Source: Anatilimnocola floriformis (GTDB taxonomy: Bacteria > Planctomycetota > Planctomycetia > Pirellulales > Pirellulaceae). From it: DNA of 64,000 bases. The notes beneath the pieces are model-generated. The model was given only the letters and a program-made list of their open reading frames with translations, searched no databases and was not told where the DNA came from. The stretch lies in the NCBI RefSeq assembly GCF_024256385.1, contig NZ_JAMLFW010000002.1:1302001-1366000 (forward strand). The letters are read 5' to 3'. Both the position numbers and the translations under genes were made by a program. Of this stretch, positions 61,239 to 64,000 are shown one piece after another. Each line of letters starts with the position of its first letter. The first letter of the stretch is position 1.

Positions 61239-63620
61239 ATGAAACGCATCCTCTCCTGGGCGGCCTGTTGGCTCGCGATGACGGCCTCCGTTGTCGCCGC
61301 CGGCGATCCTGCCCTGCCCGGCAATCATCCTCTCACGCAGCCACAAGCAGGCGAAGTGCTGATCGCGGAGCTGCGCTGCGCAGCCTGCCATAGCGATATC
61401 CCGCGCAGTTCGTGGCCCGAGAAAACAGCGCCTGACTTGAGCGAAGCCGGCGCGCGAATCTCGCCGCAATACCTGCAGCGATTTTTGGCATCTCCCGCGT
61501 CGGTTCATCCGAGCACGACGATGCCCGATGTCTTAGCGTCGCGACCGGAAGCCGAACGAGCGCAGATCGCCGAAGCACTAACGCATTTCCTGGTGGCTCA
61601 GTCAAAGACGCACTTCACGGCGAGTCGCAGCGAGCAGGCCGATCGGGAGCAAGGCAAATCGCTATTTCATTCGGTCGGCTGCGTGGCCTGTCATGGTCCC
61701 AAGGAAGCGCTCGCCGATGCACCGCCGATCGGACAGCCCAATGAAGAGGACGAGGACGACGACCCGGAGACCAAAGCCCGCAAAGCGATCAAGCCGATCG
61801 CGGTTCCACTCGCTCATGTCGCGACCAAGTACAGCGTGAAGTCGCTCAGCGACTTTTTGTTTCAACCGCTGCGCGTCCGCACTTCGGGCCGCATGCCCGA
61901 TATGAAATTGACTCCCGTGGAAGCGCAAGCGATTGCTAGTTATTTGGCCGGAGCACAACCGTCGCAAGATCAAGCATTGGAGCCACAAGAAAAACTGGTG
62001 ACGCAGGGAAAGAGGTATTTTCAAGAGCTGAACTGCGCTGCTTGTCACGCACTGCCAGGCATTACTGCGGCGCCGCTGGTCAAATCTTTGCAAACGGCCG
62101 ATCTGAGTCGCGGCTGTTTGTCGAAAACCAGCACACGCAGTCCACGCTTCGAACTCGCCGAGGCACAGGTCAAAGCGATTGCCGCCGCCGTGCAGGCCGA
62201 ACCGCAGGTCGACACGAATCCGCTGGTCGTCGCAAAGACAATGACAGCGTTTCGCTGCGTGGCCTGTCATGTGCGCGACGACTACGGCGGCGTGCCCGAA
62301 GCGTACAGTCATTACTTTGTCGGTAGCGAACAGAAGCTGGGCGACGATGGTCGCATTCCTCCGCCGCTGACGTTGCTGGGCGCGAAGTTGCAGCCCACCT
62401 GGCTGAAAAAAGTGCTCTTTGATGGCGAAAGCGTGCGACATTACATGGCCACGCGCATGCCGCAGTACGGCACGGCCAATCTGCAACACTTGCCTGCCGT
62501 CGTTGCAAAGCTCGACGTGCTGCAAAGCAAAACGATGAACATCCCTGCCGCTGAAAATCGCTCCGAAGCCGATCGCAATCGCGAAAAGCTGTTGCGGGCC
62601 GGCGGTCGAGATCTGCTCGGCGACAAAGGATTGAACTGCGTCGCTTGTCATACTTTCAACGGCAAAGCCGCACCGGGGAGCCAGGGAATCGACCTGGTGA
62701 CGACCACACAACGACTGCAGCCCGGTTGGTTCAACAGCTATGTGCGCAACCCCGGCGCGTTTCGCCCGCGCACCGTCATGCCGAGCGCGTGGTCGAACGG
62801 CATCGCTGCGCACCAGACCATTCTCGATGGCAATACCGACATGCAGATCGAAGCCATCTGGTATTACCTCTCGCTCGGCACTTCGGCGGCCGGTCCATCG
62901 GGCATTCGCGGTGTGAGCACTCGGCTGACTGTCGCGGACCAGGCCCGAACCTTTCGTGGACGCAGTCGCGTCGCCGGTTATCGCGGCATCGCGGTCGGCT
63001 TGCCGGAGAAACTGAGCTACGCCTTCAACGCCGAAACGGGAGCACTCTCCGCCCTCTGGCAGGGCGACTTCATCGGCGTGAATTGGAGCGGCCAGGGCTC
63101 GGGAGATTTCAATCCGGCCAGCGAAGCCATCACGCTCGCGCAGGATGTTTCCTTCTCCAAGCTGGCCGACGAAAACGCTCCCTGGCCGTTGCTGCCGGTG
63201 ATGACCAAAGAAGCCAAGACCAATCCCGATCCGCTCTACCCCAAGAATCACGGCTATCAGTTCCGCGGCTACTTTGTCGGCGAGATGGCGATTCCCACGT
63301 TCCTGTATCGCAGCGGCGACATCGAGATCGAAGATCGGTCGATCGCCACGGGAGCCGATGAGCAACAGCAGTTGAAACGCGTGCTGCAATTCGAATCGCC
63401 ACAAAAGCAAGTCATTTGGTTTCGCGCGCTGACTGGAGACATCAAGCAAGAGTCCGAGCGCGTTTATCGCAGCGGCCGACTGCGGCTCACGATTCCTGCC
63501 GTCGAGACGAAACTGCGTTCGCTCTCCGACGAGCCGAAGCGAGCGGAACTGTTGCTGCATTTGCAGATTCCTCAAGGCAAATCCTCGCTGGAGTTTCAAT
63601 ATGAACCACTCAAAAAGTAG
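61239..63620 (+). CDS. Secreted multi-haem (five CXXCH) cytochrome c-like protein
   Basis: 793 residues with a signal peptide (about 1-20). Five c-type haem sites: CAACH near 46, CVACH near 147, CAACH near 266, CVACH near 339 and CVACH near 466. Each lies in a small helical cytochrome unit; methionines in GRMPDMKLTP, ATRMPQYGT and TVMPSAW look like axial-ligand motifs. The region from about 560 to the end is haem-free and beta-rich (GVSTRLTVADQARTFRGRS ... ). It should be an exported electron carrier or oxidoreductase. An acidic insert (PNEEDEDDDPETKARKA) lies near 170. The stop overlaps the next start by 20 bp, so the two are translationally coupled. Confidence 0.85.
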   Translation: MKRILSWAACWLAMTASVVAAGDPALPGNHPLTQPQAGEVLIAELRCAACHSDIPRSSWPEKTAPDLSEAGARISPQYLQRFLASPASVHPSTTMPDVLASRPEAERAQIAEALTHFLVAQSKTHFTASRSEQADREQGKSLFHSVGCVACHGPKEALADAPPIGQPNEEDEDDDPETKARKAIKPIAVPLAHVATKYSVKSLSDFLFQPLRVRTSGRMPDMKLTPVEAQAIASYLAGAQPSQDQALEPQEKLVTQGKRYFQELNCAACHALPGITAAPLVKSLQTADLSRGCLSKTSTRSPRFELAEAQVKAIAAAVQAEPQVDTNPLVVAKTMTAFRCVACHVRDDYGGVPEAYSHYFVGSEQKLGDDGRIPPPLTLLGAKLQPTWLKKVLFDGESVRHYMATRMPQYGTANLQHLPAVVAKLDVLQSKTMNIPAAENRSEADRNREKLLRAGGRDLLGDKGLNCVACHTFNGKAAPGSQGIDLVTTTQRLQPGWFNSYVRNPGAFRPRTVMPSAWSNGIAAHQTILDGNTDMQIEAIWYYLSLGTSAAGPSGIRGVSTRLTVADQARTFRGRSRVAGYRGIAVGLPEKLSYAFNAETGALSALWQGDFIGVNWSGQGSGDFNPASEAITLAQDVSFSKLADENAPWPLLPVMTKEAKTNPDPLYPKNHGYQFRGYFVGEMAIPTFLYRSGDIEIEDRSIATGADEQQQLKRVLQFESPQKQVIWFRALTGDIKQESERVYRSGRLRLTIPAVETKLRSLSDEPKRAELLLHLQIPQGKSSLEFQYEPLKK

Positions 63621-64000
63621 TTGCTGGCGACTCCTGTGCCTGGGGCTGATCACTCTCTCGTGGATTGCTGCGCTGCGCGCGGAAGAAGTCGGCGATCGCT
63701 GGGGAACCGAAGAGCGCGAGCGCGAATATTATCCGCTCGTCAACATTCCGCTTCCGAAGGACACCGTCATCGAAGCCGGCGCCTTTGCGGTGTTGCCCGA
63801 TCGCCGAGTGGCTGTCGCCACGCGGCATGGCGAGATCTTTTTGATCGACGGTGTCGATGCGGCCAAGCCGATTCCGACGTTCCATCGGTTTGCGAGCGGG
63901 CTCGACGAGATCTTTGGGCTCACTTGGCAGGACGGCGCCTTTCGTGTGACGCAGAGCTGTGAACTGACCCGCGTCAGCGATACCAATCGCGATGGCGTGG
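63601..64000 (+). CDS. Secreted propeller-like protein, 5' part only (cut by window edge)
   Basis: The ATG at 63601 opens a frame to the right edge (133 codons visible). It starts with a signal peptide (MNHSKSSCWRLLCLGLITL ... ALRAEE) and continues with EREYYPLVNIPLPKDTVIEA and AFAVLPDRRVAVATRHGEIF, the first blade of a propeller as found in GSDH/PQQ-type or putative membrane-bound dehydrogenase proteins of Planctomycetes. It overlaps the cytochrome stop by 20 bp. The C-terminal domains, often cytochrome or hydrolase, are not visible. Confidence 0.75.
   Translation, partial: MNHSKSSCWRLLCLGLITLSWIAALRAEEVGDRWGTEEREREYYPLVNIPLPKDTVIEAGAFAVLPDRRVAVATRHGEIFLIDGVDAAKPIPTFHRFASGLDEIFGLTWQDGAFRVTQSCELTRVSDTNRDGV

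Overview
The window reads as chromosomal DNA of a planctomycete, most likely in the Pirellulales (inferred from gene content; there is no rRNA to test it). The evidence is a high-GC genome with families that are abundant in this phylum: a DUF1559 type IV pilin-like protein, a DUF1549/DUF1553 cytochrome-like protein, a sulfatase, a CRTAC1/FG-GAP protein, membrane-anchored leucine-rich-repeat proteins with an 'FSL/FTLR'-type leader, a small protein starting with an NPYESP motif, secreted NHL-propeller and cytochrome proteins, and several families of short palindromic intergenic repeats.

Layout. 1-5.4 kb: the end of a membrane/TPR-like gene, clpC, and two tandem LRR paralogues, each preceded by a copy of the same terminator-bearing block. 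5.4-15.1 kb: an SDR oxidoreductase, a GDYXXLXY/DUF2157 membrane pair, an SRPBCC protein, a Tat-type NHL lipoprotein, a clan-A-like glycoside hydrolase, a Pro/Ala-rich secreted protein and a propeller/dihaem cytochrome fusion. 15.2-26.3 kb: the most distinctive locus, a 2875-residue cyclic beta-glucan synthase-like protein (NdvB/ChvB architecture) with a small ORF in front of it and, divergently across a 352-bp spacer, an ABC exporter in the position expected for an NdvA/ChvA partner. The spacer holds an exact match to the FNR-type consensus TTGAT-N4-ATCAA. 26.3-39 kb: a DMT-like protein, a DUF1549/1553 protein, a coupled gene pair with a HEPN-like protein, an RraA-like protein, cysK, an alkaline-phosphatase-superfamily enzyme, an MscS channel, a sulfatase, and a DUF1559-lipoprotein pair. 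39.4-48.6 kb: a uronate-isomerase-like protein with a long acidic repetitive tail, an operator-like inverted repeat, an MFS transporter and an RND efflux permease/adaptor pair. 48.8-55.3 kb: a CRTAC1 protein, a cluster of palindromic repeats including two MITE-like copies flanking an orphan HTH-like gene, a PIN/TRAM protein, a GGDEF protein with a tiny membrane protein, and tRNA-Asp. 55.5-64 kb: a third LRR protein and a probable operon of very large secreted proteins (1444-residue NHL/CBM9-like, penta-haem cytochrome, and the start of another propeller-like protein cut by the window edge).

How the genes may work together. The clearest functional unit is glucan synthesis and export (15.2-26.3 kb). 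A second theme is extracytoplasmic polymer and redox chemistry: the sulfatase, glycoside hydrolase, propeller and cytochrome proteins all carry secretion signals. No phage, CRISPR array, rRNA or intact transposase was seen. The repeats are short, non-coding and usually lie directly beside stop codons.
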